64,000 bases of DNA, taken from the NCBI RefSeq assembly GCF_002968835.1, contig NZ_PKQK01000004.1:496001-560000 (forward strand), written 5' to 3'. This DNA is from Paenibacillus sp. PCH8. Lineage in GTDB: Bacteria; Bacillota; Bacilli; Paenibacillales; Paenibacillaceae. Positions 9,435-18,652 of this stretch are shown in pieces. Position 1 is the stretch's first letter, and every line of letters begins with the position of its first letter. A model generated the notes under the pieces. The model ran no database searches, was not told the origin of the DNA, and saw only the letters and a list, made by a program, of their open reading frames with translations. A program made the translations under genes and the position numbers.

Positions 9435-10424
9435 ATGACAACCATTAAAGACGTAGCTCAACTGGCAGGCGTATCTGTAGCCACCGTATCAAGAGTCATT
9501 AATGACAGAGGTTATGTTCATGCGGATACACGTAAAAAAGTGGAAGATGCTGTGAAGGCGCTTAACTTTTCGCCGAATGAAGTAGCCCGCTCATTATACA
9601 AGCGCAAGTCCAAACTGATTGGCCTGTTGTTGCCGGATATTACTAACCCTTACTTTCCGCAGCTCGCTCGCGGTGTAGAGGACCGGATGCAAGAACAGGA
9701 TTATAGACTGATATTTGGAAATAGTGATGAGAATGAACGGAAGGAGCAGGATTACATCCAGACGTTTATCCAGAATAACGTGGTTGGTGTGATCTCTTCA
9801 ACGAACTACCCTCATTCTTCAATATACGAAAATCTGAAGATACCTGTGGTGTTTCTGGACAGAACTTCACTAGATCGTCCTTCCGTGTATGCGGATGGCA
9901 GGGAAGGTGGAAGACTAGCTGGGCAGGAAATTATTAATCGGGGTAGCCGCCGAATCACAGTTATGCAAGGACCGTCACATATTAGGCCCGCTCAGGATCG
10001 TTTCGAAGGAGCAATAGAAAGTATCCGCGATGCAGGGCTTGACTACAGTGTCATCCAGACGACCTCATTTTCATTTAACGAGGCAGGTTTATGTGCTGAA
10101 GAGTTATTCAGGAAATATCCTGACACGGATGGCATCATTGCCAGCAATGATATCGCAGCCATGGCGGTATTGCATGAGGCATCACGAATCGGTAGAAAAG
10201 TTCCTGATGATGTACAAGTCATCGGCTTCGATGATATTCCTATGAGTAGCCTGCTATCTCCGGGGTTATCCACCATCCATCAGCCGGCATATGAGATGGG
10301 AAGGGAAGCAGCAGGATTACTTATCGGGCTTGTGGAACAGGCTCCTATCGAGAACAAAATCATACAGCTGCCCGTCAGATTTGTTGAACGGGGCACAACA
10401 AGAAAGGTGAGATCAGATGGCTAA
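9435..10424 (+). CDS. rbsR: RbsR, ribose operon repressor (LacI family)
   Basis: A 329-residue LacI-family repressor. The N-terminal helix-turn-helix and hinge (TTIKDVAQLAGVSVATVSRV, residues 2-21) are followed by a sugar-binding core with the family hallmark VIGFDDIPMS. It is the first gene of a ribose catabolic operon and sits directly behind the TGTAACCGGTTACA operator, so autorepression relieved by ribose is the simple model. The GAGGAG ribosome site is well placed. It overlaps rbsK by eight bases. Confidence 0.93.
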   Translation: MTTIKDVAQLAGVSVATVSRVINDRGYVHADTRKKVEDAVKALNFSPNEVARSLYKRKSKLIGLLLPDITNPYFPQLARGVEDRMQEQDYRLIFGNSDENERKEQDYIQTFIQNNVVGVISSTNYPHSSIYENLKIPVVFLDRTSLDRPSVYADGREGGRLAGQEIINRGSRRITVMQGPSHIRPAQDRFEGAIESIRDAGLDYSVIQTTSFSFNEAGLCAEELFRKYPDTDGIIASNDIAAMAVLHEASRIGRKVPDDVQVIGFDDIPMSSLLSPGLSTIHQPAYEMGREAAGLLIGLVEQAPIENKIIQLPVRFVERGTTRKVRSDG

Positions 10425-11295
10425 AATATGCGTAATCGGAAGTAGTTCGATGGATCTGGTAGTTACTTCTTCAAGACGGCCGGGAGCGGGCGAAACCGTT
10501 CTTGGCGAAAGCTTCAAAACCGTTCCGGGTGGCAAGGGAGCCAATCAAGCTGTTGCCGCCGCACGATTGGGGGCCGAAGTTGTGATGATCGGCCGCGTAG
10601 GCGACGATGCATTCGGCGAAGACATTATAGAGAACTTCAGAGCAAATGCTGTAGATACGCAAAATGTGAAACCGGTTACACATCTGGAAAGCGGAACGGC
10701 TCATATCATTCTGGCGGAAGGTGATAATAGTATTGTAGTCGTTGAAGCAGCGAACCGTGAAGTCACTCCTGCCTATGTGGATGAAGCAGCTGAGGTGATC
10801 CGCAGTGCAGACATCGTCCTGATTCAGCAAGAAATTCCAGAGGAAACCGTAGTGCATGTAAGTGAATTGTGTGCGGAGTTCGGAACACCCCTACTACTTA
10901 ATCCCGCTCCTGCGCGGACTTTGCCGCAAGAAGTCATCGACCATGCAGCTTATATCACACCGAACGAGCATGAAGCCGAGATTTTATTCCAAGGCATGAG
11001 TCCTGCAGAAGCATTGCGTCAATATCCCAATAAGTTGTTCATTACAGAGGGAAGTAAAGGCGTTCGTTATTTTGATGGCACACAGGAAATCGTTGTCCCA
11101 ACCTATCAGGTAGAGGCTGTAGATACCACAGGAGCAGGGGACACCTTCAACGCCGCATTTGCAGTTGCCTTGGCTGAAGGTAAACCACTGCAAGACAGTA
11201 TACGCTTCGCGAATCGGGCTGCATCGTTGTCTGTCACCAAGTTTGGAGCGCAAGGCGGAATGCCCATGAGGGATGAAGTGGAGGAGAGTCTGTAA
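10417..11295 (+). CDS. rbsK: RbsK, ribokinase
   Basis: Phosphorylates D-ribose to ribose 5-phosphate with ATP. It is a PfkB-family kinase of 292 residues, with the N-terminal GGKGANQA substrate motif and the C-terminal DTTGAGDTF motif, in which D242 is the catalytic base. It overlaps rbsR by eight bases and shares its last base with the rbsD start (TAATG). A second copy of the operator core lies inside the gene at 10665-10683. Confidence 0.95.
   Translation: MAKICVIGSSSMDLVVTSSRRPGAGETVLGESFKTVPGGKGANQAVAAARLGAEVVMIGRVGDDAFGEDIIENFRANAVDTQNVKPVTHLESGTAHIILAEGDNSIVVVEAANREVTPAYVDEAAEVIRSADIVLIQQEIPEETVVHVSELCAEFGTPLLLNPAPARTLPQEVIDHAAYITPNEHEAEILFQGMSPAEALRQYPNKLFITEGSKGVRYFDGTQEIVVPTYQVEAVDTTGAGDTFNAAFAVALAEGKPLQDSIRFANRAASLSVTKFGAQGGMPMRDEVEESL
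10665..10683. promoter_or_regulatory. Second operator-like site inside rbsK
   Basis: The sequence TGTGAAACCGGTTACACAT shares 14 consecutive bases (AACCGGTTACACAT) with the rbs promoter operator at 9406-9419; the palindrome core differs by one base. It could be an auxiliary RbsR site used for looping, or a coincidence of coding sequence. Confidence 0.4.
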
Positions 11296-11696
11296 TGAAG
11301 AGAAATGGCATGCTGAATAGTCACATTTCCAAGATTCTGTCTGATCTGGGCCACACGGATATGATTGCGATTGCGGATGCAGGTCTACCCGTGCCGGACG
11401 GGGTACTCAAAATTGATCTGGCCCTCAAACTGGGATCACCCAGTTTTCGCGAAGTGGTGGAATTGATTGCAGAAGATATGGTCATTGAGCGAGTGATTGT
11501 GGCAGAAGAGATTCGGGAAGGCAATCCGGTGACCCTGCAATTCATTACCGAGCAATTCGGAGAAGATGCAATCGATGCTTCGATCAACCACGAGCAATTC
11601 AAAGTGTTAACCCGGCAGGTGAAGGTGGTTATCCGAACAGGTGAAGCCACACCATACGCCAATTGCATTTTACAATCGGGAGTCCATTTCGGTTAA
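11295..11696 (+). CDS. rbsD: RbsD, D-ribose pyranase
   Basis: Interconverts the pyranose and furanose forms of D-ribose so that ribokinase receives the furanose. At 133 residues it is the normal family size. The start [20 protein letters not shown] carries the His-20 region typical of RbsD, and the C-terminal ANCILQSGV segment matches the family end. It is translationally coupled to rbsK through TAATG and followed by a strong AGGAGG site for rbsA. Confidence 0.95.
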   Translation: MKRNGMLNSHISKILSDLGHTDMIAIADAGLPVPDGVLKIDLALKLGSPSFREVVELIAEDMVIERVIVAEEIREGNPVTLQFITEQFGEDAIDASINHEQFKVLTRQVKVVIRTGEATPYANCILQSGVHFG

Positions 11697-11710
11697 AAGG
11701 AGGTTATATG

Positions 11711-13191
11711 ATGCACATTCAGATGCAAAATATTCATAAGGCATTCGGCACCAATCAGGTGCTGAGCGGAGTGGATTTCGAACTGAAAGATGGCGAAGTC
11801 CATGCCCTGATGGGGAGAACGGAGCCGGCAAATCTACGTTGATGAACATTCTGATTGGTCTCCATCAGCGCGATCAGGGAACCATCATCATAGACGGTGA
11901 AGAAAATTATTTTGCAAGCCCGAAGGAAGCAGAGAAGCTGGGTATTACTTTTATCCATCAGGAGCTGAACGTCTGGCCTGAAATGACGGTGTTAGATAAT
12001 CTTTTCATCGGCAAGGAAGTAACGTCTTCCCTCGGATTGCTTAATACGAAACATATGAAAGCGCTTGCCGAAGAGCAATTCGCCAAATTATCCGTGCAGA
12101 TTCCACTGGACCGTCCTGCGGGAGAGTGCTCTGTCGGGCAACAACAAATGATTGAAATCGCCAAAGCGCTAATGACGAATGCCAAGGTCATCATTATGGA
12201 CGAACCAACGGCAGCCCTCACTGAACGTGAAATTCAAAAGTTGTTTGGCGTGATTGCCTCGCTGAAGAAGAACGGTGTGTCCATCGTATATATTTCTCAC
12301 CGCATGGAGGAGATATTTACGATCTGTGACCGGATTACCATTATGCGCGATGGCAGAACGGTAGATACCAAGGCTATTGCACAGACAAGCTTTGATGAAG
12401 TGGTGCGAAAAATGGTGGGTCGGGAACTTACCGAGCGTTATCCCGTTCGAAACCCATCTTATGGAGAAGTGGCTCTGGAAGTTAGGGATGCAAGCATCAA
12501 AGGCTTGTTCAATCAAGTAAGCTTCACTGTAAGAGCGGGAGAAATACTCGGTTTCTCAGGTCTTATGGGTTCAGGACGGACAGAGATGATGAGAGCTATC
12601 TTTGGTCTGGATGCGCTGGACAGTGGTGAAGTCATTATCCGGGGCAAAAAGGCGAACATTCGTAAACCAGCAGACGCGGTCAAACACGGAATTGGTTTTA
12701 TTACAGAAGACCGCAAGGATGAGGGCTTGGTGTTGGATTTCTCCATTCGGGAGAATATGGCGCTGCCGAATCTGTTCAGCTTCTCAAGCAAGGGCTTCAT
12801 CTCGGCTGCCAAAGAACAGGAATTCGTCGATACGCTGATCAAACGTCTGCAGATCAAAACACAATCTTCGGAAACGGCAGCCCGGAATCTGTCCGGGGGT
12901 AACCAGCAAAAGGTCGTTATTGCGAAATGGGTAGGGATCGGTCCAAGTGTACTTATTCTGGATGAACCTACACGAGGGGTCGATGTTGGAGCGAAGCGGG
13001 AAATCTATCAGCTCATGAATGAACTGACGGACCGCGGCGTTGCCATTATCATGGTATCGTCAGAACTGCCTGAAGTGCTCGGCATGAGCGACCGGATTGT
13101 AGTTGTGCATGAAGGACATATCAGTGGTGAGCTTGCAAGAGAAGAAGCAACACAGGAAAATATTATGACATTGGCCACAGGGGGACAGTGA
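11711..13191 (+). CDS. rbsA: RbsA, ribose ABC transporter ATPase; frameshifted
   Basis: Double ATPase of the ribose importer (about 493 residues once the frame is restored). The start is at the second of two adjacent ATGs, seven bases after AGGAGG. The first Walker A should read GENGAGKST, but the GGGG run near 11813-11816 is one G short, so the first frame ends within 30 bases and the second starts there. Domain 1 has [13 protein letters not shown] and [10 protein letters not shown]. Domain 2 has the degenerate GLMGSGRTE loop and [14 protein letters not shown] signature normal for RbsA. Everything outside the one missing base is intact, which argues for sequencing error over decay. Confidence 0.9.
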
Positions 13192-13192
13192 T

Positions 13193-14164
13193 ATGACAAC
13201 TATGCAGGATAACAAAACCGCCAAAAGCGGCTTCCGTTTCTCAACCGTGACACAAAAATTGGGACCGTTACTCGGTCTGATCATTCTTATTCTCATCGTA
13301 TCCATATTGAATCCAAGCTTCTTGGAACCGCTTAATATCTTGAATCTATTACGTCAAGTTTCGATTAATGCGCTGATTGCCTTCGGTATGACTTTTGTTA
13401 TTCTGACGGGCGGAATCGATCTGTCGGTTGGCTCAATTCTGGCTTTATCCAGCGCTTTTGTAGCCAATATGATGTTATCTGGTCTAGATCCCATCTTGTC
13501 CATCATTATCGGGGTAGCACTCGGTGGGGTTATGGGTATGGTGAACGGACTCATGATTACTAAAGGCAGAATGGCACCATTTATCGCCACACTGGCGACC
13601 ATGACGATATTCAGGGGATTAACGCTTGTGTACACGAATGGTAATCCAATTACAGGACTCGGAGATAGCCTGCTCTTCCAATTGTTCGGACGGGGTTATC
13701 TGCTTGGTATTCCAGTGCCTGCCATCACGATGTTGATTACCTTTGTCATTCTGTGGATCATCCTGCATAAAACAGCTTTTGGCCGCAAAACGTATGCAAT
13801 CGGTGGAAATGAAAAAGCCTCCATTATTTCGGGTATCAAAGTAAACCGCGTGAAAATCATGATTTACTCCCTGACAGGTATGCTCGCTGCTCTGGCAGGT
13901 GCAATTCTGACCTCGCGCTTGAATTCAGCACAACCAACGGCAGGTACATCCTATGAGCTGGATGCGATCGCAGCAGTTGTATTGGGTGGAACAAGCCTTG
14001 CTGGAGGACGCGGACGAATCGTCGGTACACTGATCGGTGTTCTGATTATCGGCGTGTTGAATAATGGATTGAACTTGCTACAAGTAAACTCATTTTACCA
14101 AATGGTTGTAAAAGGCATCGTAATTGCCATTGCCGTCCTACTGGACCGCAAGAAAACAGCATAA
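13193..14164 (+). CDS. rbsC: RbsC, ribose ABC transporter permease
   Basis: Membrane channel of the ribose importer (BPD_transp_2 family), 323 residues with about eight to ten hydrophobic helices. Family motifs GIDLSVGSILAL (near residue 76) and AVVLGGTSLAGGRG (near 263), the latter contacting the ATPase, are both present. It starts two bases after the rbsA stop and is followed 14 bases later by rbsB. Confidence 0.95.
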   Translation: MTTMQDNKTAKSGFRFSTVTQKLGPLLGLIILILIVSILNPSFLEPLNILNLLRQVSINALIAFGMTFVILTGGIDLSVGSILALSSAFVANMMLSGLDPILSIIIGVALGGVMGMVNGLMITKGRMAPFIATLATMTIFRGLTLVYTNGNPITGLGDSLLFQLFGRGYLLGIPVPAITMLITFVILWIILHKTAFGRKTYAIGGNEKASIISGIKVNRVKIMIYSLTGMLAALAGAILTSRLNSAQPTAGTSYELDAIAAVVLGGTSLAGGRGRIVGTLIGVLIIGVLNNGLNLLQVNSFYQMVVKGIVIAIAVLLDRKKTA

Positions 14165-14178
14165 GGAGAGAAGCGAAT

Positions 14179-15110
14179 ATGAAAAAGTGGACTTTAACAC
14201 TCGTAAGTCTGATGATCATCATTGTTCTGGCCGGATGCTCCTTGGAACCACCGGGTTGGGCGAAACCTGATGCCACTGGAAGTAACGGACCTAAGAAAAT
14301 CGGGCTGTCGATCTCTACACTGAACAATCCATTCTTTGTATCACTGAAGGACGGGGTAGTGGCTGAAGCAAAAAAACAGGGAATACAGGTCATCGTGGTT
14401 GATGCGCAGAACGATTCAGCCAAGCAAACCAATGATGTAGATGATCTCATTCAGCAGGGAGTCAATGCACTTCTGATTAACCCAGCGGACTCCGCAGCGA
14501 TCTCCACGGCGGTTCAATCCGCCAACAGTGTGGGCATTCCCGTAATTACGCTGGATCGTTCGGCAGACAAAGGCGAAGTGGCAGCATTGGTGGCGTCCGA
14601 TAATGTGAAGGGCGGACGCATGGCAGCGGAATACTTCGTTGAACAACTGGGTGAAGGAGCCAAAGTCATCGAACTTGAGGGTGTGCCGGGCGCTTCCGCA
14701 ACAAGAGAGCGGGGAAAGGTTTCCATGAAGTGGCTGACGAGAAACTTAACGTGGTTGCCAAACAATCTGCCGATTTCGATCGGTCCAAAGGATTGAATGT
14801 AATGGAAAATCTGTTGCAAGGCAATCCTGATGTGCAAGCCGTCTTTGCCCATAATGACGAGATGGCACTCGGTGCGATTGAAGCGATTCAAAGCTCGGGT
14901 AAAACTATTCCGGTCATCGGATTCGATGGCAATGATGATGCAATTAAATCCATTCAGGATGGAAAATTGACAGCTACGGTTGCTCAACAGCCTGTACTGA
15001 TTGGCCAGTTGGCCGTGCAAGCTGCTCTGGATGTACTGGGTGGCAAGCAGGTAGAACAATCGATTCCGGCTGAATTGAAGCTGGTGACCAAGGAAAACGC
15101 GAATAATTAA
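14179..15110 (+). CDS. rbsB: RbsB, ribose-binding lipoprotein; frameshifted
   Basis: Extracytoplasmic ribose-binding protein (about 310 residues when the frame is restored). The lipoprotein signal peptide ends in VLAGC with Cys20 as the lipidation site. The binding core begins KIGLSISTLNNPFFV, the classic RbsB start. The frame breaks at 14718-14719: RERGK should continue GFHEVADEKL, but AAAGGTTT lacks one G, giving a false stop downstream while the correct frame resumes and runs to 15110. It is the last gene of the rbs operon, followed by a terminator. Sequencing error in a G run is likely. Confidence 0.9.
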
Positions 15111-15118
15111 ATCGTCAA

Positions 15119-15146
15119 CGAAGCCGCTAACTAGCGGCTTTTTTTC
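15119..15146 (+). terminator. rbs operon terminator
   Basis: AAGCCGCT / AGCGGCTT hairpin with a 4-base loop, followed by seven T; same family as the terminators at 4413 and 5924. Confidence 0.93.
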
Positions 15147-15245
15147 TATTTGGGGCGAAAAGGAAGTGCAACATCAGTCGGTCATGAACTTTCTAATTTC
15201 TTTTGGATTGCTCAAAACGTTTGTTTTTGGATATATATTAACAAT

Positions 15246-15275
15246 CCATAGGTTGATATACTGGCATAACGTTCT
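15246..15275 (+). promoter_or_regulatory. Candidate MocR-binding site in the yggS-like promoter
   Basis: The motif TCCATAGGTTGATATACT followed by GGCATAAC matches the motif upstream of the mocR-like gene (20157-20184) at 21 of 26 positions, including the block TTGATATACT. It lies about 80 bases before the yggS-type start. A shared GTTTGTTTT block is near both sites. Confidence 0.5.
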
Positions 15276-15353
15276 ACACCGTATTCACAAGTACACAAGG
15301 AGGGGCGAATATCAATCCTGCATTCCGATGAGGAATAGAAAGAAGGTATGGAC

Positions 15354-16097
15354 ATGGAGCATCTGGTTGAAGAAAATCTAAAATCAGTAAGACAGCAAAT
15401 CGCTCTGGCCTGCCAGGCTTCAGGGCGCAACATCGAGGATGTCAAGCTGTTGCTGGCGACCAAAACGGTACCGCTTGAGAAATTACAAATTGCTATCCAA
15501 GCAGGTGAGAAGTTATTCGGAGAAAATAAAGCTCAGGAACTTAGGGACAAATTCCCGCTTATGGAACAATCTCAACAGGTGGAATGGCATTTTATTGGAC
15601 ATCTTCAAACGAATAAAGTGAAGGATGTTGTGAAATATGTGACACTCATCCATTCTGTGGATCGTTTGAAACTAGGGCAGGCTTTACATAACCAGCTTGT
15701 CAAAGAAAATAAGACTATGGACATTCTAGTGCAAATTAACACTTCATATGAAGAAAGTAAATTTGGAGCATCTCCAGAAACAGCAGTAGAACTCGTAGAA
15801 CAGTTGTCGCAATTCGAGACGTTGAATGTAAGAGGGCTAATGACCATTGGTAAACTGAATGCGACGAATGATGAAACAAGGCATTGTTTTCGATTGTTAA
15901 ACCAGATCCGTAATCAAATAAAAGAGATAAACATGCCACGCGTAGAAATGGATATTCTATCGATGGGCATGTCTGGTGACTTCAAAGTCGCGATTGAAGA
16001 AGGAGCTACAATCATTCGTGTCGGGACAAGTGTATTTGGCCCACGTTACTTACCTGATGAATACTACTGGAATGAAAATACACGCATGAATGATTAG
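15354..16097 (+). CDS. YggS/PROSC-family PLP-binding protein
   Basis: A YggS-type pyridoxal-phosphate protein (247 residues), implicated in vitamin B6 homeostasis and not known to catalyse a reaction in most hosts. The PLP lysine is K37 (LLLATKTVP), and the C-terminal phosphate-binding region reads LSMGMSGDFKVAIEEG with RVGTSVFG. ATG at 15354 is preferred because AGAAGG is seven bases upstream; the ATG at 15348 is too close. It heads an operon with a BenE-type transporter and GlyA instead of its usual cell-division neighbourhood (ylmE-sepF), so this may be a second, specialised copy. Confidence 0.9.
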   Translation: MEHLVEENLKSVRQQIALACQASGRNIEDVKLLLATKTVPLEKLQIAIQAGEKLFGENKAQELRDKFPLMEQSQQVEWHFIGHLQTNKVKDVVKYVTLIHSVDRLKLGQALHNQLVKENKTMDILVQINTSYEESKFGASPETAVELVEQLSQFETLNVRGLMTIGKLNATNDETRHCFRLLNQIRNQIKEINMPRVEMDILSMGMSGDFKVAIEEGATIIRVGTSVFGPRYLPDEYYWNENTRMND

Positions 16098-16117
16098 GTG
16101 AGAGGCAGGTTTTAAAA

Positions 16118-17323
16118 ATGAAGACATTAACCACATCGCTACGTGGCCGCGATTTGATATCGCCAGTCATAGCCGCTTTAATATCCGTTATTGTGAATTA
16201 CGGAGGTACGTTTATTCTTGTTTTTCAGGCAGCAAAAGTTGCTGGTTTAAGCCCGGAAATGACGGCTTCCTGGATATGGTCCATTTCGATTGGCGTAGGC
16301 GTTACGGGCATATGGCTCAGTTATCGATATAAGGAACCGATCATTACAGCGTGGTCTACACCGGGCGTGGCTTTCCTCGTATCTGCACTAGCGGTAACCC
16401 CTTACCCGGAAGCTATTGGAGCTTATATGATTTCAGCCGTCGGATTTATTATTTTGGGCATGTCAGGCATGTTTGAACGCTTCGTTCGACTTATTCCCCC
16501 AGGCATCGCTTCTGGATTGTTAGCAGGTATTCTACTACAGTTTGGTATCTCGGCCTTTGCAGGCGCGAAGGTTGACCCTTTGCTTGTGATTGTACTATTT
16601 GCAGCCTATATCGTGCTACGACGGTTTACTTCCCGTTACGCTATTGTTGGCATATTGACAATCGGGTTGATCTATTTAATTTTCATGGGCAAAACAAACT
16701 TCAGCACGATCCAATTGGCGATCGCTTCACCGGTATTTATTGTTCCGGAGTTTTCGTTACATGCTGTACTTGGCGTTGCGTTGCCGCTATTCATTATTAC
16801 GTTAACGGGACAGTATATGCCCGGAATGCTTGTGTTGCGTAATGACGGATTCAAGACGAGTGCTAATCCCATTCTGGCTGTAACAGGTCTGGGTTCACTT
16901 CTTGCCGCTCCATTCGGCTCACATGCATTTAACGTGGCCGCCATTACAGCAGCGATATGTACAGGGAAAGATGCGCATGAAGATCCAACTAAACGGTATA
17001 TCGCTGGTATTGCTTGCGGCGTCTTTTATATTTTTGTCGGTATTTTTGGCGTAACCTTGGCTGCTCTGTTTCTGATTCTACCTGCTACCTTTATTGCCAC
17101 ATTAGCGGGTCTGGCTTTACTTGGAACCATTGGTGGCAGTCTTGCGAACGCATTAACGGACCCTAAGGGACGTGAAACTGCACTAATTACGTTTTTGGCA
17201 ACAGCAGCGAATGTGACTTTGCTCGGTGTCGGTGGTGCATTTTGGGGACTGCTTGCAGGAATGATAGCGCATCTGCTGATGAATAGCACATTTCCCCAAA
17301 AAAAACGTGCACCCAATGCGTAA
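16118..17323 (+). CDS. BenE-type transporter (benzoate/H+ symporter family)
   Basis: A 401-residue membrane protein with about 11-12 helices. The family hallmark GQYMPGMLVLRNDGF and the segment APFGSHAFNVAAITAAICTG followed by HEDPTKRY match the BenE family of benzoate/proton symporters, within the wider APC/NCS2-like fold. No aromatic degradation gene is nearby. Its partners are PLP-related (YggS, GlyA, MocR), so the cargo here may be a B6 vitamer or an amino-acid-related acid; that is inference. It is 20 bases downstream of the yggS-type gene with a GAGGCAGG site. Confidence 0.85.
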   Translation: MKTLTTSLRGRDLISPVIAALISVIVNYGGTFILVFQAAKVAGLSPEMTASWIWSISIGVGVTGIWLSYRYKEPIITAWSTPGVAFLVSALAVTPYPEAIGAYMISAVGFIILGMSGMFERFVRLIPPGIASGLLAGILLQFGISAFAGAKVDPLLVIVLFAAYIVLRRFTSRYAIVGILTIGLIYLIFMGKTNFSTIQLAIASPVFIVPEFSLHAVLGVALPLFIITLTGQYMPGMLVLRNDGFKTSANPILAVTGLGSLLAAPFGSHAFNVAAITAAICTGKDAHEDPTKRYIAGIACGVFYIFVGIFGVTLAALFLILPATFIATLAGLALLGTIGGSLANALTDPKGRETALITFLATAANVTLLGVGGAFWGLLAGMIAHLLMNSTFPQKKRAPNA

Positions 17324-17348
17324 CTAACATATCGAAAGGAAGATGTTT

Positions 17349-18593
17349 ATGAAATATTTGGAGAAGCAAGATAAATTCGTTGCGGAGGCTACCCGACAAG
17401 AGCTTGTAAGGCAGCGGAATACCATAGAACTCATTGCGTCAGAGAATTTTGTGAGTCAAGCTGTGATGGAAGCCACGGGTACGGTATTAACGAATAAATA
17501 TGCAGAGGGGTATCCGGGAAGAAGATATTATGGCGGATGTGAGCATGTCGATACGGTCGAAGATATTGCCAATCGCCGTCTGAAGGCCCTTTTTGGTGCT
17601 GAACATGCGAATGTTCAGCCTCACTCTGGTGCTCAAGCTAACATGGCTGTATATTTTGCCTCGGTTGAGATTGGGGACACGATCCTTGGTATGAACCTAT
17701 CCCACGGCGGCCATCTAACCCACGGAAGTCTGGTTAATTTTTCTGGCAGATTCTATAACTTTGTTCCATATGGTGTCGATGTACAAACGGGTCGTATTGA
17801 CTTTGACGAAGTCCGCAAACTTGCTTATAAGTATCGTCCACGCATGATCGTTGCAGGTGGAAGTGCATACCCGCGAACCATTGAATTTGAATTATTTGCC
17901 CAAATTGCTGCTGAAGTGGGAGCCCTTTTCTTTGTAGACATGGCGCACATCGCAGGAATTGTCGCAGCAGGATTGCATCCGAACCCCGTGCCGCATGCGC
18001 ATTTTGTATCCACGACCACACACAAGACATTACGAGGACCACGAGGAGGAGCCATCTTGTGCAAAGAGCCGTGGGCACAGGCGATCGACAAGGCCGTATT
18101 CCCGGGAACTCAGGGTGGACCATTCATGCATGTCATCGCGGGAAAAGCCGTCGCATTCGGTGAGGCGTTGCAATCCGATTTTACAGATTATATGGAGAAG
18201 GTTCTGAATAACGCCAAAGTCATGGCCGAAACCTTGATCAATGAAGGGCTTACCCTTGTATCAGGAGGAACAGATAATCATTTGATGTTGGTTGATCTAC
18301 GAAACGTTGGGCTTACAGGCAAAGAAGCACAAGCCATACTTGAAGAAGTAGGAATTACGGCGAATAAAAATACAATCCCTCATGATACGACAAGTCCGTT
18401 AGTCACGAGCGGTATTCGATTTGGGACTCCGGCCATGACGTCCAGAGGACTTGGCGCTGGAGAAATGAAAGAAATTGCTCAGCTTATAGGACTTGCTTTT
18501 AAAAATCCAAAGAGCTCGAAGGTAAAAAATCATATATTGGGCAGTACCCGCGAAATCACATCGCGATTCCCTCTGTATGAAGAACTTGAATAG
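17349..18593 (+). CDS. glyA: Serine hydroxymethyltransferase
   Basis: PLP enzyme converting serine and tetrahydrofolate to glycine and methylene-tetrahydrofolate. The 414-residue protein closely follows the bacterial family: [26 protein letters not shown], and PLP lysine K226 in [16 protein letters not shown] at 17349 gives the normal MKYLEKQ start and a 9-base spacing from AAGGA; the ATG at 17343 is too close. It is the last gene of the yggS-benE-glyA unit and convergent with mocR. Since housekeeping glyA normally sits beside upp in Bacillales, this could be a second copy with a catabolic role. Confidence 0.93.
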   Translation: MKYLEKQDKFVAEATRQELVRQRNTIELIASENFVSQAVMEATGTVLTNKYAEGYPGRRYYGGCEHVDTVEDIANRRLKALFGAEHANVQPHSGAQANMAVYFASVEIGDTILGMNLSHGGHLTHGSLVNFSGRFYNFVPYGVDVQTGRIDFDEVRKLAYKYRPRMIVAGGSAYPRTIEFELFAQIAAEVGALFFVDMAHIAGIVAAGLHPNPVPHAHFVSTTTHKTLRGPRGGAILCKEPWAQAIDKAVFPGTQGGPFMHVIAGKAVAFGEALQSDFTDYMEKVLNNAKVMAETLINEGLTLVSGGTDNHLMLVDLRNVGLTGKEAQAILEEVGITANKNTIPHDTTSPLVTSGIRFGTPAMTSRGLGAGEMKEIAQLIGLAFKNPKSSKVKNHILGSTREITSRFPLYEELE

Positions 18594-18614
18594 TTCCGAC
18601 AGCAGATTCATAGA

Positions 18615-18652
18615 GAGTCTGCAATGGCCTTCACAGGTACCATTGCAGGCTC
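18615..18652. terminator. Inverted repeat between convergent glyA and mocR-like genes
   Basis: CTGCAATGG (18619-18627) and CCATTGCAG (18640-18648) form a 9-bp stem extended by GAG/CTC. The plus strand lacks a good T run, so termination efficiency is uncertain. Confidence 0.55.

Noticed and set aside
12602-12838. Short plus-strand frame inside rbsA
   Set aside because: Alternate-frame shadow of the second RbsA ATPase domain.
14514-15059. 181-codon minus-strand frame opposite rbsB
   Set aside because: Antisense shadow that happens to span the rbsB frameshift; no start signals.
15166-15353. Small open frame in the leader of the yggS-type gene
   Set aside because: It overlaps the candidate regulatory motif, lacks a ribosome site and translates to an arbitrary sequence.
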